In this document: one piece after another, positions 42,827 through 51,450 of the stretch
How the letters are laid out: every line of letters starts with the position of its first letter
Numbering within the stretch: the first letter of the stretch is position 1
Made by a program: the position numbers and the translations under genes
The notes under the pieces: model-generated
Databases searched by the model: none
What the model saw: the letters and a program-made list of their open reading frames with translations, nothing else
What the model was told of the DNA's origin: nothing
NCBI RefSeq assembly: GCF_014873485.1
Contig: NZ_JADBDT010000001.1
Location: 4,582,501 to 4,646,500 of the forward strand
Source: Sphingopyxis sp. OAS728
GTDB lineage: Bacteria > Pseudomonadota > Alphaproteobacteria > Sphingomonadales > Sphingomonadaceae
DNA: 64,000 nucleotides
Reading direction: 5' to 3'

Positions 42827-43881
42827 AGTTGAAGCTGGTTCCGGGAGGCGCCGCGACGCCGGAGGATCGGGCCGCCGAGTGGGCGGTGCGCATGGACAGC
42901 CGCGACCTGGACGAGGCCGAGCTGGCCGAATTCGACGAATGGCTGGCCGAGGCGCCGAACGAGGCCGCCTTCGGGCGGGCGAACGACGCGATGGGGGTGT
43001 TCGATGGCCTCGATGCCGATCTGCCCGAGCTTGCGGCGCTGCGCGAGGAAGCGCAGGGGCATGCCGCCGCAGCAGGCCGGCGCTGGATGCCGTGGGCGGG
43101 TGGCGCGCTCGCTGCGTCGATCGTGGCGGCGCTCATCGTCTTTCAGGCGGGAGAGGTGGGCCAGCGCTTGCCCGGCACGCCGCCGCAGGTCGCCGACGCG
43201 GGGACAGGCGCTGCCGCGGGGCGGGCCGTTTACAAAACCGCGGTCGGCGAACAGCGGACCGTCACGCTGGCCGACGGCTCGAAGGTGACGCTCAATACCG
43301 GCACCGAGATAGCGGTCGATTATGGTGCGCGCGAACGGCTCGTGCGGCTTGTGCGCGGGCAGGCGCTGTTCGACGTCGCGCATGCCGCCGATCGTCCTTT
43401 CTCGGTGGTTGTCGCGGGGCGCAAGGTCACCGCACTCGGCACGCTGTTCGAGGTGCGGCTCGACAAGGACCGGTTACGGGTGACCTTGCTGCGCGGGCGC
43501 GTCCGTGTCGACGAGCAGACTGCTGCTGATGCGGTGGTCACGAAAATTCCCGCGCCGACTTTTCTTGCGCCGGGCGAGCAATTCTCCTCGGCCACCGGGC
43601 TCGCGCCCGTGGTGCAGAGCGTCGATGTCGAGCAGCAGCTCCTCTGGCGACAGTCGCTCGTCGAATTCGACGATGCGCCGATCGGCGATGCGATCGCCGA
43701 GCTCAACCGTTATTCGGCTAGTCCGATTGTAGTACGCGACCCGCGCGTCGCCGACATGCGGATCAGCGGCATCGTCAAAACCGGGGATGCCGATGCATTC
43801 ACGGCGCTCGTCGGTGCGATGCTGCCCGTTGCGGCGCGGAAGAATGAACGCGGCGAAGTGGAATTGTATCACACGCCCTGA
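42823..43881 (+). CDS. FecR-like anti-sigma factor
   Basis: A 352-residue inner-membrane protein. The cytoplasmic N-terminal domain (AAEWAVRMDSRDLDEAELAEFDEWLAEAP) binds the sigma factor; one membrane helix lies near 90-106; the periplasmic FecR domain follows (YKTAVGEQRTVTLADGSKVTLNTGTEIAVDY, LVRGQALFDVAH) and a C-terminal STN-like end (FDDAPIGDAIAELNRYS) meets the receptor. It passes the signal from the loaded TonB receptor to the sigma factor. Overlaps the sigma gene by ATGA. Confidence 0.93.
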   Translation: MKLKLVPGGAATPEDRAAEWAVRMDSRDLDEAELAEFDEWLAEAPNEAAFGRANDAMGVFDGLDADLPELAALREEAQGHAAAAGRRWMPWAGGALAASIVAALIVFQAGEVGQRLPGTPPQVADAGTGAAAGRAVYKTAVGEQRTVTLADGSKVTLNTGTEIAVDYGARERLVRLVRGQALFDVAHAADRPFSVVVAGRKVTALGTLFEVRLDKDRLRVTLLRGRVRVDEQTAADAVVTKIPAPTFLAPGEQFSSATGLAPVVQSVDVEQQLLWRQSLVEFDDAPIGDAIAELNRYSASPIVVRDPRVADMRISGIVKTGDADAFTALVGAMLPVAARKNERGEVELYHTP

Positions 43882-43919
43882 ACTTGTGTTTCGCCCATGT
43901 TGCAATTTTTTTGCACACT

Positions 43920-43948
43920 GGATGGGGTTTTTCGTCGGCACTGCGTCT
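43920..43948 (+). promoter_or_regulatory. ECF-type promoter of the TonB receptor gene
   Basis: GGATGGGGTTTTTC, seven bases, CTGCGTCT, the same architecture as the element at 42140-42168. It ends 56 bases before the receptor start and lies in the gap after the anti-sigma gene, so the receptor has its own promoter, probably read by the sigma factor encoded at 42269. Confidence 0.7.
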
Positions 43949-44003
43949 GGGGGTTCGAGGCGAGAAAACGCGCCTCGCAATCTTCAGGAGAGGGGATCTG
44001 TCG

Positions 44004-47000
44004 ATGACTGGGGTGCGGACAAGAGTTCAGATTTTGCGGTGCGTTCTTGCGGCTGGCGCGGCGGCGCTTGTCGTGATGCCGGGCGGCATCGTCGCGGCGG
44101 CGGCGCAGGAAGCGGCGCCCGGCGGACAGGTGAATATCAACCTCCCGGCGGGCAAGCTTTCCAACGCGCTCATCGCCCTCGGCCGCACGGCAAATGTGCA
44201 AGTCGTCTTCCCGCCAGCAAGCGTGTCGGGCCGGAAAAACAAGGCGCTCCGCGGCCGGATGACGGTCGAGGAAGCACTGACCCGGCTGCTGAAGGACAGC
44301 GGGCTCACCTTCAAGCGCGTGAGCGCCGGCTCCTATGTCGTCTCGGGCACCAGCAAGGCGAATCTCGATAAGGCGAAGCGGATCATTTCCGACATGAGTG
44401 CCGATCAGGGCTATGTGAACGGGCAGGCGAACATCCCGGAAATCCTGGTTGTCGGCCAGCGGAGCTGGTCGCTGAACACCGACATCCCGCGCGGCAAGGA
44501 TGAGGCACAGCCCTATACGGTCTTTTCGCGCGAAGACATCAAGCGGTCCGGAGCGACCGACCTCGACAGCTTTTTCCGCGACTTTCTGGGCGCGAACACC
44601 AGCATTACGACGGCCAGTCAGCGCAGCGCGCGCGATTCACGGATCGACCTGCGCGGTCTCGGCCTCGACAGCACGCTGATCCTCGTCGACGGGCGCCGTA
44701 TCGCCGACCCCAACAACGGGGACGGCAGCTTCGTTCAATCCTCGATCATGGGCATCCCGATCGAACAGATCGAGCGCGTCGAGGTCCTCGCCTCGTCGGC
44801 CGCCGGCCAATATGGCAGCAATGCCGTTGGCGGCGTCATCAACGTCATTCTGCGCCGCGACTTCAAGGGTTTCGAGGTTACCGGATATGTCGGGGGCACC
44901 ACCGACGGGCACGCCATCGAGCGCCGCGTCAGCGCCAACTATACTCGGCCGATCCTCCGCAATAAATTCTCGGTGACGCTCAGCGCAAACTGGCAGAAGA
45001 CCGATCCGCTATTTGCTGGCGACCGTCCGTTCGTGCAGGAGGGCGTCAGATATATTCTCGACAACAATCCCGCCTATTTCGATTCGACGAATCCGAACAG
45101 CGGCCTCCTCTTTTCAAGCCTGCCCAATATCCTGAGCGACACCAATTTGACGCTCAAGCCGCAATATGCCGTGAACGGCGTCACGGCGCTCAACTCGCGG
45201 GTGAGCTTCATTCCCGCCGGCTTCCAGGGGCGTGCCATCGAGGGCAATGCGGCGCTTGGCGCGGCGCTTCTCGCCAATGCCGGGAAGGTCAGCATCGATC
45301 CGGCGCCCGGGACCTCGGGTGGGTTGATTCCGGGCGACCGGTCGCCGCTCATGGGGGGCAGCGAGGGCGTCAACGTCTCGCTTTCGACGCGCGGAGAAAT
45401 TACCGATTGGCTCTCCATCTACGGGTCAGGGTCTTATCAGCGCTATACGTCGCAGGGGCTGACCGGGATTTTGCCCGACAATTTCCAGCTGAATCCGAGC
45501 TCCCCGCTCAATCCGTTCAATCAGGTTATCACCATCACTTTTCCATCCGAAGGCTATGACACCTTCAAATCGGTGATGGAAAACAAACAGGCTATCGGCG
45601 GGCTGATCGTGAAACTGCCTTACAAATGGCAGGCGAATTTCGATTTCAGCAAGAGCTGGGCAACAACGACGACGCATAGCGGAACCAAACAGATTTCGCG
45701 CCCTTTCCGGCAGCTCTTCGAAACCGGGCAGCTCGACATGTTCCGCGATACGCTGGCCTATCCGATCGAGCCCGAACTCGATCCCGAAGGCCGGTTTGCA
45801 GAGCAGGCGCCGTCAAAATCGACCGCCACCACCTATACGTTCAAGCTGGCCGGCCCGATCGGCTTTGCGCGCCTTCCGGGCGGCAAGCCGGTCGTCACGC
45901 TCGTCGCCGAAACGCGGAAACAATGGTTCGGCGACAATGTGTTTTTCAACGACGGGCCGGGCAGCCCGCCCTTCGGATCGGGCATCAGCTATTCGCCGGG
46001 GCGCAGCATTTCTACCAACAGCGCCTTCGGGGAACTGGTCCTGCCCGTCGTCGGCGCCGACAACAAGGTGCCACTGGTGCATGAATTCGAACTGCGTCTG
46101 TCCGGTCGATATGATCGCTACACCGGCGTCGGCACCAACACGACCTTCACCTGTCTTGCCAATGTCGTGGGTTATCTGACGCCCGAGCAGCGTGCCAGCG
46201 CATGCCCGCCGGCGGGGGTTACGATCCCGTACATTACGACCAAGAACCATTCCACCAATCCCGTGATCGCGGCGAAATGGTCGGTCACGCCCGACATCGC
46301 CTTTCGCGGGAGCTATTCGACCGGATATAAGCCCCCGTACCTCTCGGCGCTGGTCGCGGACCCGCCGCCGCCGTTCACCATTTCGCCCGATGTCCCGAAT
46401 TTCATCTCGACGAGCGTGAGAGATCCGGAGCGGGGGGGCGAACTGATCGGCGAGACCTATTTCTTCGGGCTTTTTCGCGGTCTCAACGGCGTCACGGGCG
46501 GCAATCCCGACGTCGACCCGGAGCGATCGAAAAGCTGGTCCTTCGGCACGATCCTGACGCCGCGGTTCGTGCCCGGCCTGACGTTGCGGGCCGACTGGAG
46601 CCGGATCACGATCCGGAATGCCTATTATGATCCGCGCAGGTTGCTGTTCGCCAACACGCCCGAGGAACAGGAGGCGTTCGAATCCTTTTATGCGGCGCAC
46701 CCCGAACGCTTTACCCGCGCGGCGCCCGCACCGGGCGATCCCTTCGGCGTCGGCAAGATCGTTTACATCGATGCGCGGTATACGAACCTCTCGCTCAGCC
46801 AGAGTGAATCGGTCGATTTCTCGGCCGATTACCAGACGCAAATCGGCGATGGCACGTTCAGTGTCACGGGAAGCGGAACGCTGCTTCTCGACCTGAAAAG
46901 CCAGGTCACGCCGGCCTCCGCCGTTTTCGAAGAGGACGGCATCGTCACCACCCAGAATATTACAGGCATCGGCAACAGCCTGCGGTTCCGCGGGACGCTG

Positions 47001-47318
47001 ACCGCCAATTATTCGACGAAGCGGTGGAGCATCGGGGCGCGCGCGCGGCACACGAGCGGCTATTATCTGCGCTACAAGGATGACGCGACAGGCGAATATC
47101 CGATCGTGCTGAACCAGGGTGCGAACCGCGTGTCGGGCTCGACTTTCTTCGACCTGTTCGGCAGCATTTCTCTCCCGACCGGAACCGAATTGCGCGCCGG
47201 GATCAACAATATCTTCAATAAACGGCCGCCGATCGACGTGACCCGTACGTCAGGTTACGCGCCCTACGGCGATCCGCGGCTACGCAGTTTCTTCCTCAGC
47301 CTGACGCAGCGGATGTGA
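44004..47318 (+). CDS. TonB-dependent receptor with STN signalling domain
   Basis: A 1104-residue outer-membrane receptor. Signal peptide to about residue 34; STN domain near 43-113 (INLPAGKLSNALIALGRTANVQVVF, AL-RGRMTVEEALTRLLKDSGL), which contacts the anti-sigma factor; TonB box near IPEILVVGQR; plug domain with RIDLRGLGLDSTLILVDGRRI and SSAAGQYGSNAVGGVINVIL; then a 22-strand barrel ending in SLTQRM. The large size and long loops suit a big ligand such as a protein or peptide. ATG 44004 has AGGAGAGGGG upstream. Confidence 0.92.
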   Translation: MTGVRTRVQILRCVLAAGAAALVVMPGGIVAAAAQEAAPGGQVNINLPAGKLSNALIALGRTANVQVVFPPASVSGRKNKALRGRMTVEEALTRLLKDSGLTFKRVSAGSYVVSGTSKANLDKAKRIISDMSADQGYVNGQANIPEILVVGQRSWSLNTDIPRGKDEAQPYTVFSREDIKRSGATDLDSFFRDFLGANTSITTASQRSARDSRIDLRGLGLDSTLILVDGRRIADPNNGDGSFVQSSIMGIPIEQIERVEVLASSAAGQYGSNAVGGVINVILRRDFKGFEVTGYVGGTTDGHAIERRVSANYTRPILRNKFSVTLSANWQKTDPLFAGDRPFVQEGVRYILDNNPAYFDSTNPNSGLLFSSLPNILSDTNLTLKPQYAVNGVTALNSRVSFIPAGFQGRAIEGNAALGAALLANAGKVSIDPAPGTSGGLIPGDRSPLMGGSEGVNVSLSTRGEITDWLSIYGSGSYQRYTSQGLTGILPDNFQLNPSSPLNPFNQVITITFPSEGYDTFKSVMENKQAIGGLIVKLPYKWQANFDFSKSWATTTTHSGTKQISRPFRQLFETGQLDMFRDTLAYPIEPELDPEGRFAEQAPSKSTATTYTFKLAGPIGFARLPGGKPVVTLVAETRKQWFGDNVFFNDGPGSPPFGSGISYSPGRSISTNSAFGELVLPVVGADNKVPLVHEFELRLSGRYDRYTGVGTNTTFTCLANVVGYLTPEQRASACPPAGVTIPYITTKNHSTNPVIAAKWSVTPDIAFRGSYSTGYKPPYLSALVADPPPPFTISPDVPNFISTSVRDPERGGELIGETYFFGLFRGLNGVTGGNPDVDPERSKSWSFGTILTPRFVPGLTLRADWSRITIRNAYYDPRRLLFANTPEEQEAFESFYAAHPERFTRAAPAPGDPFGVGKIVYIDARYTNLSLSQSESVDFSADYQTQIGDGTFSVTGSGTLLLDLKSQVTPASAVFEEDGIVTTQNITGIGNSLRFRGTLTANYSTKRWSIGARARHTSGYYLRYKDDATGEYPIVLNQGANRVSGSTFFDLFGSISLPTGTELRAGINNIFNKRPPIDVTRTSGYAPYGDPRLRSFFLSLTQRM

Positions 47319-47329
47319 TCCGGGCAGTG

Positions 47330-47350
47330 CCCGGCGGGCCTCCCGCCGGG
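47330..47350. terminator. 9-bp perfect hairpin between convergent genes
   Basis: CCCGGCGGG, three bases, CCCGCCGGG, located 12 bases after the receptor stop and 100 bases beyond the AraC gene stop on the other strand. A T-rich run follows about 25 bases later on the plus strand, so it most likely ends the receptor transcript. Confidence 0.65.
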
Positions 47351-47449
47351 TACTCGCTACTTGTTTCAACATTTTTTCGGTCAAACATGCGGACAGCGGC
47401 CGACCGGTATTTGAAAGCAGACGACTGTCCCTCGCCCTTCTCCAAATTG

Positions 47450-48640
47450 TTAGCATTTCCGGCCAGGTATCTGTGGTGGGTCGATTGCGGCGGGTCGATG
47501 CTCAAATGTGGGAGCGAGTCCCCGACGGCGGAGCTCGCTGGCGGTTGTGCCGAAGCGCCGCTGGACGGCAACCGAGAAGCTGGATGGGTGGCCATATCCC
47601 ACGGCATAGGCGACTTCGGCGATCGTCGCGTCCTGCCGGTTCAGCATTGCCAGTGCCTGCTGCATCCGAAGGTCTCCGATATAGTCGAAGACCGATCGCC
47701 CCACGATCTGGCGGAACGCGGCGCACAGGCTGCTGCGGCTCATCCCGACCTTGTGCGCGAGGTCGTCGAGCGATGGCGGGGTCACGAAATTCTCCGCCAG
47801 CAGCCGCTGCGCCTTCAATACGCCATTTGCGGCAATCTTCGAGGCTTCGGGCGCGCCCCTGCCTTCTTCATCCTGCGCCAGCGCTTCGATGGCGTAACAC
47901 AATATCTCGATAGCCTTCGCGCGGATGACGAGGCGCCGGCTCCGCCCCTCGAGCGTGCATCCTCGCAGATCCTCCAGCGCGCGCAGGATCTGCGGGCTCA
48001 GCGCCAGGCGGCGCGCGACCGTATGCCGCAGATTGCCTCCGACGAAAGCTTGCAGGACGGCAGGCAGTTCATGATCGTCGCGGGCATAGAGGCGTGCGAG
48101 CATGTCGCGGTGGACATAGACTTCGGCGGACAGGTTATGCCCAGCCGACACCGCCACCGCCGGTTGCTGCCCCGGCGGCTCGATGACGATCGACGCGCTC
48201 GGCCCCTTGAGGTCGAGCAGTTCGCCATCGGCGGTCGCATATTCGCCGTCACCGTCGCTGGCGACGCGGACGCGGATCATATTTTCTGCGACGATCGATA
48301 TCGGAAGCGGCACCAGATAGGTGGCGTCGCAGATATAGGCGAAAAAGCCCTCTTCCAGTCGGCAATATTCATAATAGCCATAGGCATCGCCAGTCGAACC
48401 CTGAACGCGAAAATGGCGCGGGTCGCCGAGCGAGGTGCACATCTCGATATCGAGATCGCGACCGTCCGCCTCGACCGAATAATCGTCCATCTGATGGTCG
48501 AGTATGACCGGCTGCAGCGCCTCCGTTGCGACCGGGAAGCGGCGCGGGCGGCGGCGGCTGGCGACCGTACGGGGCTTGGCGTGGACCCGGGCGCCGGGTG
48601 CTGGGGCCAGCTTGGAGGTTCCGCAATTGTCGCGATCCAT
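47450..48640 (-). CDS. AraC family transcriptional regulator
   Basis: A 396-residue regulator. The N-terminal 270 residues include a segment GYYEYCRLEEGFFAYICDATYLVPLPISI and VYVHRDMLARLY, like the sensing part of PchR-type regulators. The C-terminal AraC domain (about 295-390) has PSLDDLAHKVGMSRSSLCAAFRQIVGRSVFDYIGDLRM and VGYGHPSSFSVAVQRRFG. ATG 48640 has GGAG six bases upstream; ATG 48658 and 48673 lack one, and the latter lies inside motif A (48670-48688). Divergent from an SRPBCC/S9 operon and the best candidate to control it. Confidence 0.87.
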   Translation of the reverse strand: MDRDNCGTSKLAPAPGARVHAKPRTVASRRRPRRFPVATEALQPVILDHQMDDYSVEADGRDLDIEMCTSLGDPRHFRVQGSTGDAYGYYEYCRLEEGFFAYICDATYLVPLPISIVAENMIRVRVASDGDGEYATADGELLDLKGPSASIVIEPPGQQPAVAVSAGHNLSAEVYVHRDMLARLYARDDHELPAVLQAFVGGNLRHTVARRLALSPQILRALEDLRGCTLEGRSRRLVIRAKAIEILCYAIEALAQDEEGRGAPEASKIAANGVLKAQRLLAENFVTPPSLDDLAHKVGMSRSSLCAAFRQIVGRSVFDYIGDLRMQQALAMLNRQDATIAEVAYAVGYGHPSSFSVAVQRRFGTTASELRRRGLAPTFEHRPAAIDPPQIPGRKC

Positions 48641-48669
48641 CATCTGCTCCGTCGACATTTGGCCGATCA

Positions 48670-48688
48670 CCATACACTATTGTACGTT
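48670..48688 (-). promoter_or_regulatory. shared 19-bp motif, copy A (SRPBCC/S9 operon)
   Basis: Minus strand AACGTACAATAGTGTATGG. It fits the pattern AACGTRCAA-A--NRT-TGG seen at 59885-59903 and 63742-63760. It lies between the AraC gene and the SRPBCC gene, 117 bases before the latter, and like the other copies is written opposite to the peptidase operon it precedes. Confidence 0.55.
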
Positions 48689-48805
48689 ATCAAATGGAGC
48701 TCGTCCAGCCATCGCCTTAGATGGCTCTCTGCCCTGACGAACGGGGCCCATCGGGACGACCCGGCGACCGCTACCGGCACGTCCCCAAAGAGAGAGGTGG
48801 AACGC

Positions 48806-49303
48806 ATGTCCGGGACGATATCCGCGACGATGGTCAATCATGTCGCCATGGATATGGCGGCGCCGGCCGACGCCGTATGGCAGGCCATCCTCGACGACTA
48901 TGTCGAGGCGAAGAAATTCCTTGAACATGGCACGGTCGCGTCGCTCGACGATCCGGCGGCGGTGTTAGGCGGCTATCGCATGCGTTTCGAGCAGAATGGC
49001 GTGGTCGACGAGCGGGTTGTCCATATTACCGAGCGCGACGAGGCGGCACGGCGGTTGAGCGCCATGGCCGACTATCTGTCGGTTCCCGGCGGCATGCGAG
49101 TTTATGCGACCTATCATGCGCAAGAGATCGACGGCGGCACGCGCTATGCGATCGATTGCCACTCGCAGCTTTCGGTCGATATGCCTGCCGGCGATGCACG
49201 GGCCGGCATGGCGGCAACGCTCGCCGAGATGACGGCGGGCGCGGACACGCATCTTCTTGCCTATCTGACCGCCATCAAGGCGCGGGTCGAGGCGGACGCC
49301 TGA
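48806..49303 (+). CDS. SRPBCC family protein
   Basis: A 165-residue protein with an opening VNHVAMDMAAPADAVWQAILDDY, the first strand and helix of START/Bet v 1-like (SRPBCC) proteins, then GGYRMRFEQNGVVDERVVHI and a long C-terminal helix. They bind hydrophobic ligands in a deep cavity; some are aromatases or cyclases. The role beside peptidases is unclear: it may bind a hydrophobic peptide or product. AGAGAGGTGG lies upstream of ATG 48806. First gene of an operon with two S9 peptidases. Confidence 0.82.
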   Translation: MSGTISATMVNHVAMDMAAPADAVWQAILDDYVEAKKFLEHGTVASLDDPAAVLGGYRMRFEQNGVVDERVVHITERDEAARRLSAMADYLSVPGGMRVYATYHAQEIDGGTRYAIDCHSQLSVDMPAGDARAGMAATLAEMTAGADTHLLAYLTAIKARVEADA

Positions 49304-49410
49304 TCCGCGCGCATCGATTCCAGCAGATCGCCGAAGCAATTTGTCCGCTCGCGAATGGCATCGCCGCGGGCGGCAACTAGAGTTTTTCGAGATTCCGGAG
49401 ATACCCAGAT

Positions 49411-51450
49411 ATGCAAGCCAAACCCGTCCAGAAAACGATTGGTGGCGTTACCTTCGAAGATCGTTTCGCGCATCTGCAGGACGATACGCCCGAGGGCCTC
49501 GAGTGGCAGTGGGAGCGCGACCGGATCGCGCGCGAGGCCGCCGAGGCGTCGCCGAACTATGGCCCGGTGCGCGATCGGTTGCTGCAACTCGCTGACGCAG
49601 GCGGCTATTTCGTGCCGCGCAAGCGGGGGCCTTATTGGTTCGGTTATGCCGAGGAGGACGGCGACCAGCTCTTGCGCGCGAGCGACGAGCCCGACGGTCC
49701 GGGGCGAACGGTGCTGTCGAGGAACGCCATTTCGCAGGCGAACGGCGGCGGCAATGTGATGCTCGCCTTCATGGAGCCGTCGCCGCGCGGGCGTTTTGTT
49801 GCAGTGGCGTGGGGCGCGGACGGCGACATGATGGGCCGATGGTCGGTCTACGAAACCGAAACGGGGCGGCATATGCTCGACACCGCCGCGATCCTCTATT
49901 CGGGCGCGCGGCCCGGCTGGCTGCCCGACGAAAGCGGTTTCTGGATCGACGGCCGCACGACGGAAGGCGTGCATGAGCTTCGTTTCGTGCCCGTTGCCGA
50001 GGGCGCGACCGAGCGGTCGGCAGTGACGCTGCCCGAGCATCTCGTCGCGGCGAAGCATTCGGGGCTGACGCTGCAGGTCTCGCCCGACGGCCGCCGCGGC
50101 GTTGTGGTGACCGAGCCGCACGAGCATGTCGCGCTGGTCCATCTCGATCTCGAAACGCTCGAGGCGACGCCCTTCCTGCCCGATGGATTCGAAGGTGAAT
50201 GCGACGGCGGCTGGATCGACGGCGAAACCTATGTCGCGCGCGTCAACAACGGCGTGCCGCGTGGGCGCGTGGTCGCGATCCCAGCAGCGACGTCACGCGA
50301 TATGGGCAGTTGGCGGGAGCTGGTGCCGGAGGGCGAGGGCTTCATCGGCTGGGCCGGACTGGTCGGCGGGCGGCTCTATGTCGGCGACCTTGTCGATGTG
50401 TCGCTTCGGGTGCGGGTATTCGATCTCGACGGCCGGCTCGTCGAGACGCTATCGCTCGAAAACCCCGGGTCGTCGCAGTCGATGCTCACCGAACGGGCGG
50501 TGCGCCCCACCGATGTCTTCGCACTGACGCATACGACCTTCACCCGATCCTCCGCCCTGTTCATCCATGATCCCGAAACCGGCGACCTGCGCCAGATCGG
50601 TGAGGCGAAGCACCGGATGGCCGATACGATTGCGGAACAGCGTTTCGCGACCAGCCGCGACGGCACGCGCATTCCCTATTTCATCGTGCGCCGCAGCGAT
50701 GTCGATCTGGCGCGTCCGCAACCGACGCTCGTCTACGCCTACGGCGGCTTCAACCTGTCGCAGCTGCCATCCTTCCCCGCGACGCACGTTCCCTTCATCG
50801 AGGCGGGCGGCGTCTTCGTGCAGGCGTCGCTGCGCGGCGGCGGCGAATATGGCAAGGCGTGGCACGATGGCGGGCGGCTGCTCGCCAAGCAGAACACGTT
50901 CGACGATCTGGAGGCGGTGGCCGAGGCGTTGATCGCCGATGGCGTTTCGGTTCCCGACAAGATGGTCTTCATGGGGGGCAGTAACGGCGGCCTCCTCGCC
51001 GGCGTGGCGATCGTGCAGCAACCGCATCTGTGGCGCGCCGTCGTGCCGACGGTTCCGATCTACGACATGATGGAACCGCTGCCCGACACGCCAACAGTCG
51101 CGGGTGTGCGCGCGATCTTTTTCGAGGATTATGGCGATCCGAACGAGCCCGAGCACGCTGCCAGCATCCGGCGCTGGTCGCCCTATCACAATGTCCGCGA
51201 CGGCGTGGACTATCCTGCTGTCTATCAGATATTCGGCGAAAAGGATCTGGGCTGCATGCCCTTCCATGGCCGCAAATTCACCGCGCGGCTCGACGAGGCC
51301 AACACCGGAGATCGGCCGATCCACCTCCGCGTCTGGCGCGATACCGGTCATGGCACGATCGACCCTGCCAGCAGCGCGCGCTGGAACGGCGAATGGCTCG
51401 CCTTCGCCATGGACCAGCTTGGCGTGAAAGCCGCGGGACCGCGTGCATGA
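49411..51450 (+). CDS. S9 family prolyl oligopeptidase
   Basis: A 679-residue S9A enzyme with no signal peptide. The first 50 residues have FEDRFAHLQDDTPEGLEWQWERDRIA in place of the usual PYRWLE; the propeller runs to about 410. Catalytic parts: AYGGFNLSQLPSF near 445, LRGGGEYGKAWHDGGR, GGSNGGLL with Ser524, an Asp in GEKDLGC and a His in DTGHGT. Cuts short peptides, classically after Pro, but the substrate is not fixed by sequence. The stop overlaps the next peptidase gene (ATGA). Confidence 0.9.
   Translation: MQAKPVQKTIGGVTFEDRFAHLQDDTPEGLEWQWERDRIAREAAEASPNYGPVRDRLLQLADAGGYFVPRKRGPYWFGYAEEDGDQLLRASDEPDGPGRTVLSRNAISQANGGGNVMLAFMEPSPRGRFVAVAWGADGDMMGRWSVYETETGRHMLDTAAILYSGARPGWLPDESGFWIDGRTTEGVHELRFVPVAEGATERSAVTLPEHLVAAKHSGLTLQVSPDGRRGVVVTEPHEHVALVHLDLETLEATPFLPDGFEGECDGGWIDGETYVARVNNGVPRGRVVAIPAATSRDMGSWRELVPEGEGFIGWAGLVGGRLYVGDLVDVSLRVRVFDLDGRLVETLSLENPGSSQSMLTERAVRPTDVFALTHTTFTRSSALFIHDPETGDLRQIGEAKHRMADTIAEQRFATSRDGTRIPYFIVRRSDVDLARPQPTLVYAYGGFNLSQLPSFPATHVPFIEAGGVFVQASLRGGGEYGKAWHDGGRLLAKQNTFDDLEAVAEALIADGVSVPDKMVFMGGSNGGLLAGVAIVQQPHLWRAVVPTVPIYDMMEPLPDTPTVAGVRAIFFEDYGDPNEPEHAASIRRWSPYHNVRDGVDYPAVYQIFGEKDLGCMPFHGRKFTARLDEANTGDRPIHLRVWRDTGHGTIDPASSARWNGEWLAFAMDQLGVKAAGPRA

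Noticed and set aside
44150..44345. A separate secretin-like gene at the receptor start
   Set aside because: The STN domain is in frame with the signal peptide, plug and barrel of the TonB receptor.
48805..49303. The plus-strand frame from 47315 as one 662-residue protein
   Set aside because: Its first 497 codons are antisense to the AraC gene, and only the part from ATG 48806 has family similarity and a ribosome-binding site.
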